From Deltaproteobacteria bacterium (GTDB lineage Bacteria > Desulfobacterota > B13-G15 > RBG-16-54-18), in the NCBI GenBank assembly GCA_019308925.1, contig JAFDHG010000008.1, forward strand, positions 1 through 50,407: 50,407 bases of DNA, written 5' to 3'. A program made the position numbers and the translations under genes. This document shows, piece by piece, positions 7,365 through 16,508 of the stretch. The notes below the pieces were generated by a model, which worked only from the letters and a program-made list of their open reading frames with translations, did not search any database and had not been told where the DNA came from. Within the stretch, counting starts at the first letter, position 1, and every line of letters starts with the position of its first letter.

Positions 7365-8357
7365 ATGAAAAAGGTCTGGGTAAAGGTCGATCCCAAAGAC
7401 AAAGAGATGGTCTTGACCGCCTTGGAAGGGGGGGCGGACGGTATCCTGCTGCTCAAAGGGGGCTCTTCACAGGTGAAAAAGTTGGGAATGATCACTACCA
7501 TCGCCCCTGATGGAGATCTCATATGGGGGAAGGAGGTGATACCTTGGCAGGTGAAGGGGCAGGAGGATGTGGAGAGGGCCTCTGCAATACCTCCGGAGGT
7601 CATCTTAGTGATAGAGGTTGAGGGATGGAAGGTGGTCCCTTGGGAAAACCTGGTGGCCAAGAGGTCGGGAATCTATGCCTTGGTAAAGGGGTATGAGGAG
7701 GCTGAGGCAGCCTTGGGAGTTTTGGAGAAGGGGGTAGAGGGGGTGGTGATCGACACTCATGACCTGGCTGAGATGAAAAAGATCATCAGGCTGGCCAAGA
7801 GGGAGTGTGAGAATCTGCGGCTGGAGGCCGCTGAGGTCTGCAGAATAACCCCCTTGGGCTTGGGGGATAGGGTCTGCATCGATACCTGTACCAAGATGAG
7901 GGAGACAGAGGGGATGTTGGTGGGGAGCAGTAGTGCCGGCCTCTTTCTCATCCATGCGGAGAGCCTCTCTAACCCCTATGTGGAACCCCGCCCCTTCCGT
8001 GTCAACGCTGGGGCCATCCACTCCTATATCCGTGTACCCGGGGACAAGACCAGGTATCTGAGTGAACTGCGTTGGGGGGAGGAACTCCTCATCGTGAACG
8101 CCCAGGGTGGAACACAGGTCACCTATGTGGGGCGGGTGAAGACGGAGCGCCGTCCCCTCATCTTGGTGGAGGCAGAGGTGCAAGGGGGGAGGGCCTCCTG
8201 CATCTTGCAAAACGCCGAGACCGTCCGCTTGGTGTCCCCTTCCGGGGATCCCATCTCCTTGGTCGATCTGAAGGAGGGGGATAGGGTTCTGATCCTCAGG
8301 GAGGCGGGGGGGAGACATTTAGGCCAGTTGATCCATGAGGGGATAGAGGAGGGATGA
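7365..8357 (+). CDS. aroB': 3-dehydroquinate synthase type II (archaeal AroB')
   Basis: A 330-residue protein of the archaeal-type 3-dehydroquinate synthase family. It converts 2-amino-3,7-dideoxy-D-threo-hept-6-ulosonate (ADTH) to 3-dehydroquinate by NAD-dependent oxidative deamination and ring closure. Family landmarks are the N-terminal KKVWVKVDP, the central EAAEVCRITPLGLGDRVCID, and GMLVGSSSAGLFLIHAES followed by PRPFRVNAGAIH. It has no relation to the classical AroB fold. It opens a run of shikimate genes whose starts overlap the preceding stops. With ADTH synthase at 15623 it forms the alternative route that bypasses DAHP synthase. Confidence 0.93.
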   Translation: MKKVWVKVDPKDKEMVLTALEGGADGILLLKGGSSQVKKLGMITTIAPDGDLIWGKEVIPWQVKGQEDVERASAIPPEVILVIEVEGWKVVPWENLVAKRSGIYALVKGYEEAEAALGVLEKGVEGVVIDTHDLAEMKKIIRLAKRECENLRLEAAEVCRITPLGLGDRVCIDTCTKMRETEGMLVGSSSAGLFLIHAESLSNPYVEPRPFRVNAGAIHSYIRVPGDKTRYLSELRWGEELLIVNAQGGTQVTYVGRVKTERRPLILVEAEVQGGRASCILQNAETVRLVSPSGDPISLVDLKEGDRVLILREAGGRHLGQLIHEGIEEG

Positions 8358-9310
8358 TGTCGGAAAAAGGGGGATTGGATGATCTGCGAGGGGAGATAGA
8401 TAAGATAGACCGCCAGATTTTGCCCCTCCTGGATCAGAGGATGGCCTTGGCTCTGCGGATCGGGGAGGTGAAGAGTGGGCTTGGGATGGGAATCCATGAC
8501 CCCGAAAGGGAGACCGGGATCATAAGGGACTTACTCAGCTATTCTCATCGTTATCTGACCCCTCAGGAGATTGAGGAGGTCTACGCAGCCATCTTTCGGA
8601 TCTCACGGTGGAGGCAGGGTGGGAGAGAAAGGGTTGGGGGCCACCTCTGCATTTCCGTCTTGGAATCTGATCCAGAGAGGGCCCGTCAGGGGATGATGAT
8701 GGCGGCAAGGGAGGGGGACTTGGTGGAGCTGAGATTGGATGCCCTGGATGAGATCAGGTTGAATGATCTTCTCCCCTTCACTGAGGGCCTCCTGATTGTA
8801 ACTAATAGGAGGAGGGGGGAGGGTGGGTTTTTCCGGGGAAAAGAGGAGAAACGCATTGCTTACTTGGAGGAGGCTATCAGATATGGAGTGACGTATATCG
8901 ACGTAGAATGGATGTCCCCTGAGCCCTTACGCTCCCGGCTCCTCGGCAAGAAGGGGGAGACAGGAGTCATCCTCTCCTATCACAATCTCCAGAAGACCCC
9001 ACCCCTGGAGGAGCTCCTCTCCCTCTGGGAGGATATGATACAGATAGATGCAGATATCTATAAGATAGTGACCTGGGCGCAAACCCTGGATGACTCCCTG
9101 ACCGTGCTCAGGTTCTTGAGGGAGGCGGGAGGGAGAGGACAAAGGGTCATCTCTCACTGTCTGGGAGAGGAGGGGAAGATCAGCAGGATCTTGGCCCCCC
9201 TCTTTGGCTCCTTTATGGCCTTTGCCTCCCCGGAGGGAGGAGAAGAGGCAGCCCCGGGGCAGCTGAGGGCAGGTCAGATGCGCCGGGTCTGGGAGGTCCT
9301 GATGAAGTGA
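8354..9310 (+). CDS. aroQ-aroD: Chorismate mutase / type I 3-dehydroquinate dehydratase fusion
   Basis: A 318-residue bifunctional protein. Residues 8-88 are an AroQ-type chorismate mutase helix bundle (LRGEIDKIDRQIL, then RIGEVK and DPERE). Residues 97-316 are a class I 3-dehydroquinate dehydratase, with ELRLD (125-129), the TNRRRGEGG loop, general-base H210 in SYHNL and Schiff-base K237 in YKIVTWA. The fusion joins an early step (3-dehydroquinate to 3-dehydroshikimate) to the first step after chorismate toward Phe/Tyr. The start ATGATG overlaps the stop of the upstream gene. Confidence 0.9.
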   Translation: MMSEKGGLDDLRGEIDKIDRQILPLLDQRMALALRIGEVKSGLGMGIHDPERETGIIRDLLSYSHRYLTPQEIEEVYAAIFRISRWRQGGRERVGGHLCISVLESDPERARQGMMMAAREGDLVELRLDALDEIRLNDLLPFTEGLLIVTNRRRGEGGFFRGKEEKRIAYLEEAIRYGVTYIDVEWMSPEPLRSRLLGKKGETGVILSYHNLQKTPPLEELLSLWEDMIQIDADIYKIVTWAQTLDDSLTVLRFLREAGGRGQRVISHCLGEEGKISRILAPLFGSFMAFASPEGGEEAAPGQLRAGQMRRVWEVLMK

Positions 9311-10116
9311 GGGAATACGGGATCATCGGATATCCCTTGCAATATACCCTGAGTCCTCCCATACACAACGCCGCCTTTCAGGCCTTGGGTATCCCCGCCC
9401 GCTATAGGGCCTATCCAGTGAAAGATATCCAAGAGGGAGTGAGGCTCATCAGGGAGATACCTTTGGAAGGGGTCAGCATCACCATCCCCCATAAGATGGC
9501 CATCATGAATCTGCTGGATGGCTTGGATGAGGTGGCCTCCCAGATAAGTGCAGTGAACACCGTAGTAAGACAAGGGCGAGGATTCATCGGCTATAATACA
9601 GATTGGATAGGGGCGGTGAGGGCCTTGGAGGAGGTGACCTCTCTGCAAGGTAGACGAGTCTTGTTGGTTGGGGCAGGAGGGGGTGCCAGGGCCGTGGCCT
9701 ACGGCGTCCGCAGCCGTGGGGGGGAGCTGTGGGTGACCAGCAAGGACGGAGAGAAGGGTGAGGTCTTAGCCCATAGCTTTGGCGGACAATTTTTACCCTG
9801 GGATCAGAGGGGGAAATTCTCTCTGGGTGTGGTGGTCAACGCCACCCCCCTGGGTGGGAATGGCCTGGAGGACCTTCTCCCCCTTCCTACTGAGGCCTTG
9901 CATGAGGGCATGGTGGTGATGGATTTGGTCTATCACCCTTTAAAGACCAGACTCCTCAGGGAGGCCCAGGGGCGGGGATGCAGAACTATAGATGGTCTCA
10001 GGATGTTGCTCTATCAAGGTGGGGAGCAGTTTGCCCTCTGGACCGGGGAGAGTCCACCCTGGGAGGTGATGGAGGAAGTCATCTATGGCCAGGATAAGGC
10101 CGACAAAGGGGCTTGA
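9307..10116 (+). CDS. aroE: Shikimate dehydrogenase
   Basis: A 269-residue NADPH-dependent enzyme reducing 3-dehydroshikimate to shikimate. Substrate-binding motifs are YTLSPPIHNAAF near the N-terminus, the catalytic lysine in SITIPHK and NTDWIGA. The nucleotide site is GAGGGARAVAYG. Start is the GTG at 9307, overlapping the TGA of the previous gene, consistent with translational coupling. Length is normal. The reading frame overlaps the following aroA by 32 bases. Confidence 0.93.
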   Translation: MREYGIIGYPLQYTLSPPIHNAAFQALGIPARYRAYPVKDIQEGVRLIREIPLEGVSITIPHKMAIMNLLDGLDEVASQISAVNTVVRQGRGFIGYNTDWIGAVRALEEVTSLQGRRVLLVGAGGGARAVAYGVRSRGGELWVTSKDGEKGEVLAHSFGGQFLPWDQRGKFSLGVVVNATPLGGNGLEDLLPLPTEALHEGMVVMDLVYHPLKTRLLREAQGRGCRTIDGLRMLLYQGGEQFALWTGESPPWEVMEEVIYGQDKADKGA

Positions 10117-11344
10117 CGCCCAGGTACGCACCCCCGGCTCCAAGAGCTACACCCTGCGGGGGATGGTAACCGGTGTCCTGGCTCAGGGGAAAACGGTCTT
10201 GGCAAACGCCCTCCTCTGTCAGGATACGCAGGTCATGACCAAGGCCCTGACCCTCTTGGGGGCAAAGGTGAAATATCAGGAGGGGGCCTTTTATATCGAA
10301 GGGTGTGAGGGAACCATTAAAAACCCCCAACGTCCCTTGGAGATGGGGAACTCCGGGGCCTCCCTTAGGTTTCTGACCGCCCTAGTGGCCTTGGGGGAGG
10401 GTAGGTACATCATCACCGGGGATGAGCGGATGAGGGAGAGGCCGATACAGGACCTCTTGGACGCCTTGGGGGACTGGGGGGTGAGGGGCCATACCCTTTA
10501 TCAAGATGGTTTCCCCCCCCTGCTCATAGAGACCGGGGGGATCAAAGGGGGTAGGACAAGGCTGAGCGGGGAGAGAAGCAGCCAGTTCCTTTCAGCCCTC
10601 CTTTTGGTGGCTCCCTATGCCCAGGCCGAGGTAGAGATAGAGGTCCTGGAAAAGTTGGTGTCCAGACCCTATGTAGACCTCACCTTGGATGTGATGGAGA
10701 CCTTCGGCGTAAGGGTCCAGAGGGATGGCTACCGCCGTTTTAAGGTATCTCCCGAAGGGGGTTATAGGGGGAGGGAATATCCGATAGAGGGGGATTGGTC
10801 ATCTGCCTCCTACTTCTTCGCTGCAGCAGCCATCACCCAAGGGAGGGTCAAGGTCTATGGCCTTAGCCCCCATTCTTTTCAGGGGGACCAAGGGTTCTTG
10901 CAGATCCTGCAAGAGATGGGTTGTGGGGTTGAAGTGGGGGACGAGTGGGTCGAGGTAAAGGGGGAAAGGCTGCAGGGCCTGGAGGTGCAAATGGGGGATA
11001 TGCCCGATCTAGTCCCCACCTTAGCGGTCATTGCCTCCTTCGCCCAGGGGGAGACCATCATCCGGGGTGTACCTCACCTCAGAGTAAAGGAGTCGGACCG
11101 TATCAAGACATTGGCAAACGAATTGTGCAAGGTGGGGGTAAAGGTTAAGGAGATGGAGGATGGCCTGGCCATCGAGGGGGGAAGGCCCCATGCGGGGAGG
11201 ATAGAGAGCCGAAGGGATCATCGCATCGCTATGGCCTTTGGCGTCATGGGGCTGGCAATCCCGGGGATTGAGATCGAAGGGCAAGATTGTGTGGGCAAGT
11301 CTTATCCCTCCTTCTGGGAGGAGTTGGAGAGGATAGCTGGGTGA
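10085..11344 (+). CDS. aroA: 3-phosphoshikimate 1-carboxyvinyltransferase (EPSP synthase)
   Basis: A 419-residue enzyme condensing shikimate-3-phosphate with phosphoenolpyruvate. Motifs in order: TPGSKSYTLR near the N-terminus, GNSGASLRFL (variant of the usual GNAGTAMR loop), SSQFLSALL, LRVKESDRI and the C-terminal DHRIAMAFG. The GNSG loop and SKSYT variant set it apart from proteobacterial class I enzymes and resemble archaeal or Gram-positive forms. Starts within the end of aroE; its TGA overlaps the GTG of aroK. Confidence 0.93.
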   Translation: MARIRPTKGLDAQVRTPGSKSYTLRGMVTGVLAQGKTVLANALLCQDTQVMTKALTLLGAKVKYQEGAFYIEGCEGTIKNPQRPLEMGNSGASLRFLTALVALGEGRYIITGDERMRERPIQDLLDALGDWGVRGHTLYQDGFPPLLIETGGIKGGRTRLSGERSSQFLSALLLVAPYAQAEVEIEVLEKLVSRPYVDLTLDVMETFGVRVQRDGYRRFKVSPEGGYRGREYPIEGDWSSASYFFAAAAITQGRVKVYGLSPHSFQGDQGFLQILQEMGCGVEVGDEWVEVKGERLQGLEVQMGDMPDLVPTLAVIASFAQGETIIRGVPHLRVKESDRIKTLANELCKVGVKVKEMEDGLAIEGGRPHAGRIESRRDHRIAMAFGVMGLAIPGIEIEGQDCVGKSYPSFWEELERIAG

Positions 11345-11862
11345 ACTTAGTCCTCATCGGGTTCAGGGGGACTGGAAAGACCACCGTAGGTAAGAAGCTG
11401 GCCCAACGGCTGGGCTTGGGGTACATCGACACCGATGAGTCTCTGGAGGATACCTGCGGTATCAGCATCAAGGAGTTTGTGGAGAAGTTCGGGTGGCGAG
11501 AGTTTCGCAGAAAGGAGAAGGAGGTGGTAAAGGGGCTTTTTCCCTTGGACGGTTATGTCATTGCCGCGGGAGGAGGGGTAGTTCTGGATGAGGAGAACAT
11601 CCGCAATCTAAAGAGGAACGGGCGAACCATCCTCCTAACCGCTGATCCAGAGACCATCCTGGATAGGTTGAGGAAAGACCCCCTCACCGGGGGGCGCCGC
11701 CCTCCCTTGAGCAGGGATCTCTGGGAGCGGGAGATCAGGGATCTGATCCAGATGAGGACCCCCTCTTATCTGAACTCGGCTGATTATGTGATCGAAACCA
11801 CTCAACTGGGGGTAGAGGAGGTGGTAGAGGTCATCATCCAATGGTGGGAGGGATTAAAATGA
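11341..11862 (+). CDS. aroK: Shikimate kinase
   Basis: A 173-residue P-loop kinase phosphorylating shikimate at O3 with ATP. Walker A is GFRGTGKTT at residues 7-15. The shikimate-binding DTD follows in YIDTDESLE, and GGGVVLDEE gives the substrate-binding glycine triad. The lid is [12 protein letters not shown]-like. The GTG at 11341 was chosen because it overlaps the aroA stop (GTGA) and yields the normal length. The open frame back to 11287 would add 18 residues lying in the aroA end. Confidence 0.92.
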   Translation: MNLVLIGFRGTGKTTVGKKLAQRLGLGYIDTDESLEDTCGISIKEFVEKFGWREFRRKEKEVVKGLFPLDGYVIAAGGGVVLDEENIRNLKRNGRTILLTADPETILDRLRKDPLTGGRRPPLSRDLWEREIRDLIQMRTPSYLNSADYVIETTQLGVEEVVEVIIQWWEGLK

Positions 11863-12929
11863 GCGGGAGCTCCTTTGGGGTCCTGTTCCGGGTGACCACA
11901 TGGGGTGAGTCCCATGGGGAGGCCATCGGGGTGGTAGTGGATGGGTGCCCCCCCAGTATACCCCTGAGTGAAGAAGATGTGCAGAAAGACCTAGACCGCC
12001 GCCGGCCCGGCCAAAAGGGGACTTCACCCAGGGGGGAATCAGATCGGGTCCAGATCCTTTCAGGCCTCTATCAGGGGATAACCACGGGCACCCCCATAGC
12101 GATGATCGTCTACAATAGAGATGTAGACTCCCGCCCTTATGAGGAACTGGAGGGGGCCTTCAGGCCTGGCCACGCCGACTACACCTATTATAAAAAATAC
12201 GGGATCAGGGACCCCAGGGGTGGGGGTCGGGCCTCGGCTAGGGAGACGGTGGCCAGGGTGGCTGCGGGGGCGGTGGCCAAGAAGGTTTTGGAGGGAAAGG
12301 GGATAACGGTAACAGCCTATACCTTGGAAATGGGAGGGGTACAGGCTGAGGTGATGGATTTAGAGAAGGCAGGGCACAACTGGCTCTGTTGCCCTGATCA
12401 GAAGGCCTTAGCGCGGATGGAGGAGAGGCTTGCCCAGGTCCAAGGGGCAGGTGATTCAATAGGGGGGGTAGTTGGGATTTCAGCGCGAGGATGCCCACCC
12501 GGCCTAGGGGAGCCGGTCTTCGACAAACTCGATGCCGATCTGGCCAAGGCGATCATGGGGATTGGGGCGGTAAAGGGGATAGAGATAGGGGCTGGATTTG
12601 CGGCGGCCAGGATGCTCGGCTCTCAACACAATGACGGGATGACTTCTGAGGGGTTCAAAAGCAACCATGCTGGGGGGGTTCTGGGAGGGATATCGACTGG
12701 GGAAGAGATATGGATCCGCGCCGCGATAAAGCCCATCCCCTCTATCTCCCTTCCCCAGGAGACGGTAGATGAAAAGGGGAGGAAAAGGACCATAGTGGTC
12801 AAAGGGAGGTATGATGTCTGCGCCATCCCCAGGGTATTGCCGGTCTGTGAGGCCATGGTGAGGTTGGTTTTGGTAGACCATCTCTTGCGCCAGGAGGCCA
12901 TAAGGTATGTTTCTGAAGAGGGGTCTTAG
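11859..12929 (+). CDS. aroC: Chorismate synthase
   Basis: A 356-residue FMN-dependent enzyme making chorismate from EPSP. Signature stretches are TTWGESHG near the N-terminus, [17 protein letters not shown] and [14 protein letters not shown]. Start is ATG 11859, which overlaps the aroK stop (ATGA) and has GGGAGG seven bases upstream. An ATG at 11841 in the same frame is less well placed. The end of the gene overlaps the following histidine kinase by 23 bases, tying the sensor to the biosynthetic operon. Confidence 0.94.
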   Translation: MSGSSFGVLFRVTTWGESHGEAIGVVVDGCPPSIPLSEEDVQKDLDRRRPGQKGTSPRGESDRVQILSGLYQGITTGTPIAMIVYNRDVDSRPYEELEGAFRPGHADYTYYKKYGIRDPRGGGRASARETVARVAAGAVAKKVLEGKGITVTAYTLEMGGVQAEVMDLEKAGHNWLCCPDQKALARMEERLAQVQGAGDSIGGVVGISARGCPPGLGEPVFDKLDADLAKAIMGIGAVKGIEIGAGFAAARMLGSQHNDGMTSEGFKSNHAGGVLGGISTGEEIWIRAAIKPIPSISLPQETVDEKGRKRTIVVKGRYDVCAIPRVLPVCEAMVRLVLVDHLLRQEAIRYVSEEGS

Positions 12930-14127
12930 GTTTCTTGCCCTGGTGGTCTTCATCTTTGTGGTGGTGGTGCTCCTTGCCCGCAGCAGCATCTTGGAACTGC
13001 GAACCAGGGCGGAAGAGGGGTTTGTCCACAAGAGATTGACGGAGCTACGGGAGGTGGCTGTTGGGGGGTATTCCCTACAAGACCCCACCTACCTAGTGAC
13101 CCCCAAAGGGGAGGTCCGTCCCCTGGGGGGAGATATCCCTCTGGAAGGGGTTCAGGACATCCTTTTATATCTGTCTCCTAACCCCGGGGGGGTTCACCGT
13201 GCGGGAGAGTATTGGGTGTATCTCCCCTTGGAAGATGATGGGTTCCTCCTCTCATGCACCCCGTATCAGGAGGTCATCGCCTGGACCGCAGGTTTTGAGG
13301 CCAGGGAGACGAGGAACGTGATCCTGGTCACGGTGGCCTTTGGGGTCTTCACCCTGGTCTGGATGTGGGCGGACAGGAGGGCCTTGGTTGCCGCCCAGAA
13401 GGCGCAGATGGTGGAGGAGTTGGAGAGGATGGTCCAGGAAAGGACCGAGGCCTTGAAGAGGATGAACCGCCTGGCAAGGCTTGGGGAGTTCGCCGCCAGC
13501 ATGGCCCATGAGATCCGCAACCCCCTTGGTTCCCTGGTTACTGCTTCCAAACTCCTACCTGATGCCTCTGGGCAAGAGCAGGAGGATCTGGTAGGGGTGA
13601 TAAAGAGGGAATCGACCCGGCTGGACCGCATCCTCACAGATTTTCTCCTCTTCTCAAAAGACCCCCGTCTTAATATCAGGATGAACCTCCTACACCCCCT
13701 CCTGCAGCGGACCTTAGAGGGGCTGAAAAGGGGTGAGGAATTCCAGAAGGTGAGGATTGAATATCGACTGGACCCCCAGGTGAAGGAGGTTCCCTGCGAC
13801 CCCGAGCAGCTGGAGCAGGTCTTTTGGAACATCGCCCTCAATGGGGCTCAGGCCATGGGGGGCGAAGGGGAACTGCTGATCTCCACCCGTCGCCATGGCC
13901 GCTGGGTGGAGATATCCTTTCGGGACACAGGCCCGGGGATACCACCAGAGAAGCGGGAGCAGATTTTCGAACCCTTTTATACGGAGAAGCGGAGGGGGAC
14001 AGGGTTGGGACTTTCCATTGCCAGCAGGATCGTGGAGGCCCACGGAGGATTTATCCAGGTGGCCAGCGAAGCAAGTTCCTGGAGCCTCTTTACCATCTCC
14101 CTCCCTTTGTTGCAGGATGGGGGATGA
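12907..14127 (+). CDS. Membrane sensor histidine kinase
   Basis: A 406-residue kinase. Transmembrane helix 1 spans about 8-26 and helix 2 about 136-155, leaving a roughly 110-residue extracytoplasmic sensor domain with no family I recognise. A coiled linker (165-185) leads to the HisKA box with H201 in [10 protein letters not shown], then an ATPase domain with N box [15 protein letters not shown] and GTGLGLSIA. Its start lies inside the end of aroC and its stop overlaps the start of the NtrC-type regulator, so sensor and regulator form a coupled pair within the aro operon. It resembles AtoS/ZraS-type partners of sigma-54 activators. The signal is unknown. Confidence 0.88.
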   Translation: MFLKRGLRFLALVVFIFVVVVLLARSSILELRTRAEEGFVHKRLTELREVAVGGYSLQDPTYLVTPKGEVRPLGGDIPLEGVQDILLYLSPNPGGVHRAGEYWVYLPLEDDGFLLSCTPYQEVIAWTAGFEARETRNVILVTVAFGVFTLVWMWADRRALVAAQKAQMVEELERMVQERTEALKRMNRLARLGEFAASMAHEIRNPLGSLVTASKLLPDASGQEQEDLVGVIKRESTRLDRILTDFLLFSKDPRLNIRMNLLHPLLQRTLEGLKRGEEFQKVRIEYRLDPQVKEVPCDPEQLEQVFWNIALNGAQAMGGEGELLISTRRHGRWVEISFRDTGPGIPPEKREQIFEPFYTEKRRGTGLGLSIASRIVEAHGGFIQVASEASSWSLFTISLPLLQDGG

Positions 14128-15476
14128 TGGCAATGGAACCCAAAGGTCACATCTTGGTGGTGGATGATGAGCCTTCCATGAGGACGGCCCTCTCCATCCT
14201 CCTGAGGAGGGAGGGTTATCAAGTCTCTCAGGCAGGTGATGGAAGGGAGGCCCTAAAGATATTGGCGCGGGGGCAGTACGATATGGTCCTCACCGATCTG
14301 AAGATGGAGAGAGTAGATGGGATGGAGCTGCTGCGCCAGGTGAAGACCATTAACCCCCATACGGAGGTCCTCATCTTCACCGCTTACGGAACAATAGCCT
14401 CCGCTGTAGAGGCGATGAAGCTGGGGGCCTACGACTATATCGGCAAGCCCTTCGATGAAGAAGAGCTTCTCCTGAAAGTGGCCAGGGCCCTGGAGCGCAA
14501 GGCCCTGGTGAGGGAGGTTCAGAAGTTGCGTGCGGAGCTCAAGGGGCAGAGGGGGATGGAGGAGATCATCGCCAAAAGCGAAGGGATGGGGGGGGTCTTG
14601 GCGAAGGTAGCTCAGGTTGCATCCACCGAGGCCACCGTCCTGATTGAGGGGGAGAGCGGTACAGGGAAAGAGCTCGTCGCCTGGGCCATCCACCAGGGTA
14701 GCCCCCGGCGACATCGTCCCTTCATCCCCATCAACTGTAGCACCTTTCCCGAGACCCTCCTGGAGAGCGAGTTATTCGGATATGAGAAGGGGGCCTTCAC
14801 CGGGGCGGAGAGGGGACGCAAGGGGCTCTTTGAGGCAGCCCACCAGGGGACCCTCTTTTTGGATGAGATCGGGGATATGCCCCTCCCCCTCCAAGGGAAG
14901 CTCCTGCGGGTCCTCCAAGAGGGGGAGGTGAGGAGATTGGGGAGCACCACCCATATTCAGGTCGATGTTCGCATCTTGACCGCCACCAACAAAAAGATCG
15001 AGACCTTGGTGGCCCAAGGCATCCTGCGAGATGACCTCTTCTACCGCCTCAATGTGCTCAGGATCTATATACCCCCCCTGCGGGAGAGGCCCGATGACAT
15101 CATCCCCTTGGCCCATCACTTTTTGGAGATCTATCGAAAAAGGGCCAAAAAGGAGATCAGGGGGTTTACCCACGAGGCAGTGCAGGTCCTGCTCAATCAT
15201 CCCTGGCCTGGGAATGTACGGGAGCTGGAAAATGCGGTGGAAAGGGGGGTAATCCTAGCCCACTCCCCCTACATCAGCTTGCATGACCTCTCCCTTGATC
15301 TTCCTCCTTCTGAGGTAAGAAATGAGGGAGGGGTTACCTTGAAAGAGCTTCAGCGACGTCACATCCTTTCCGTCTTGGAGCGGCATGCTGGGAATCAGGC
15401 CAAGGCGGCCAAAGAGCTGGGGATTGGGCGCAACACCCTATGGAGGCGGTTGAAGGGGTATGGACTCCTACCATAG
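14124..15476 (+). CDS. NtrC-family sigma-54-dependent response regulator
   Basis: A 450-residue activator. The receiver domain has phospho-acceptor D58 in VLTDLKM. The AAA+ domain (about 147-385) has Walker A GESGTGKE and the sigma-54 contact loop GAFTGA at 223-228. The C-terminal Fis-type helix-turn-helix (about 405-447) includes NQAKAAKELGIGRNTLWRRL. Start is ATG 14124, overlapping the kinase stop. A longer open frame from 13824 runs through kinase sequence and is rejected. A near-consensus sigma-54 promoter lies 97 bases downstream, in front of the ADTH synthase gene, making that gene the most obvious target. Confidence 0.93.
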   Translation: MMAMEPKGHILVVDDEPSMRTALSILLRREGYQVSQAGDGREALKILARGQYDMVLTDLKMERVDGMELLRQVKTINPHTEVLIFTAYGTIASAVEAMKLGAYDYIGKPFDEEELLLKVARALERKALVREVQKLRAELKGQRGMEEIIAKSEGMGGVLAKVAQVASTEATVLIEGESGTGKELVAWAIHQGSPRRHRPFIPINCSTFPETLLESELFGYEKGAFTGAERGRKGLFEAAHQGTLFLDEIGDMPLPLQGKLLRVLQEGEVRRLGSTTHIQVDVRILTATNKKIETLVAQGILRDDLFYRLNVLRIYIPPLRERPDDIIPLAHHFLEIYRKRAKKEIRGFTHEAVQVLLNHPWPGNVRELENAVERGVILAHSPYISLHDLSLDLPPSEVRNEGGVTLKELQRRHILSVLERHAGNQAKAAKELGIGRNTLWRRLKGYGLLP

Positions 15477-15573
15477 TTCCAATTTTTAACTATGTATTCC
15501 AATATGGGACAAATCACCTTTACTATTTTACAAATTTTCTCATTAAATCAATTAGTTAAAGATCTCAACTCAC

Positions 15574-15589
15574 TGGTACAAATATTGCT
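15574..15589 (+). promoter_or_regulatory. Sigma-54 promoter upstream of ADTH synthase
   Basis: TGGTAC-AAATA-TTGCT matches the sigma-54 consensus TGGCAC-N5-TTGCW at ten of the eleven defined positions, with GG and GC ten bases apart. The predicted transcription start is near 15599, and the ADTH synthase start codon is at 15623. Upstream, TTCCAAT occurs twice (15477-15483 and 15497-15503), 20 bases apart, a candidate activator site on one helix face. Confidence 0.72.
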
Positions 15590-15622
15590 TAAAAACTCTT
15601 TTTTAATAAGGAGGTGAGAGGG

Positions 15623-16411
15623 ATGGTAGGAAAAGAGGTGCGCCTGGCAAGGATATTTCACCCCATTTCCCGGAAAACGGTCATCGTCCCTCTTGATCAC
15701 GGGGTGACACAGGGGCCCTTACCGGGCCTCACAGACATGAGAAAGGTGCTGAGGGAGGTGGCCGAGGGAGGGGCAGATGCTGTGATCCTCCACCAGGGCA
15801 ATGTCCGCTTAGGACCTTGGGGAAACGGGGAAAGGGTGGGGTTGATCGTGCACCTTTCAGCAAGTACAACTCTCTCGCCCGAACCCCTGAGAAAGGTCTT
15901 GGTTTGTAAGGTGGAAGAGGCCCTCCGGCTTGGGGCGGACGCTGTCTCCTTCCATCTCAATCTGGGAAACCCTTATGAGGGGGAGATGATCAGGGAGTTG
16001 GGGATGGTGGTAGGGGAGTGTATCCAATGGGGGCTTCCCCTTTTGGCCATGGTCTATGTCCGGGGGCCCGGGATAGAGGATGAACGTCACCCGCAGCTGG
16101 TGGGACATGCGGCCCGAGTGGCGGCAGAGTTGGGGGCTGATCTGGTAAAGGTGGATTACACCGGTGACCCCTTCTCCTTCCGAGAGGTGAGCGATGAGTG
16201 CCCTATCCCTGTGGTCATTGCCGGGGGGACAAAGGGGGGGGAACGGGAATTGCTGGAGATGGTCAAAGGGGCCTTAGAGGGGGGTGCCAGGGGTGTCTCT
16301 ATTGGGAGGAATGTGTTTCAACATGACAGCCCCAAGAAGATGGTGCAGGCCATCTGTGCTTTGGTCCACCAGGGGGCAACGGTCCAGGAGGCCCTGAAGC
16401 TGTTGGAATAG
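15623..16411 (+). CDS. aroA': 2-amino-3,7-dideoxy-D-threo-hept-6-ulosonate (ADTH) synthase
   Basis: A 262-residue class I aldolase of the DhnA/FbaB family. Active-site residues are D25 in VPLDHG, Y146 in MVYVRG and the Schiff-base lysine K176 in DLVKVDYTGDP. In archaea the enzyme joins L-aspartate semialdehyde to a three-carbon unit from 6-deoxy-5-ketofructose-1-phosphate to make ADTH, the substrate of the type II dehydroquinate synthase found at 7365. That neighbour makes this role much likelier than fructose-bisphosphate aldolase. ATG 15623 was chosen over GTG 15614 because AAGGAGGTGA sits just upstream. It lies behind a sigma-54 promoter. Confidence 0.85.
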   Translation: MVGKEVRLARIFHPISRKTVIVPLDHGVTQGPLPGLTDMRKVLREVAEGGADAVILHQGNVRLGPWGNGERVGLIVHLSASTTLSPEPLRKVLVCKVEEALRLGADAVSFHLNLGNPYEGEMIRELGMVVGECIQWGLPLLAMVYVRGPGIEDERHPQLVGHAARVAAELGADLVKVDYTGDPFSFREVSDECPIPVVIAGGTKGGERELLEMVKGALEGGARGVSIGRNVFQHDSPKKMVQAICALVHQGATVQEALKLLE

Positions 16412-16508
16412 GTAAAAAAATTCATTTTCACAAGGAGGTTGCAATTAATCTAAGGGAATCTACAAACTAAAAACCGATCAAAGAACTAAAAAGGGAGGAG
16501 GTATTTTT

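Noticed and set aside
13824-14123. 100-residue N-terminal extension of the NtrC-type regulator
   Set aside because: It runs inside the kinase gene in another frame and shows no domain. The ATG at 14124 overlaps the kinase stop and starts a normal receiver.
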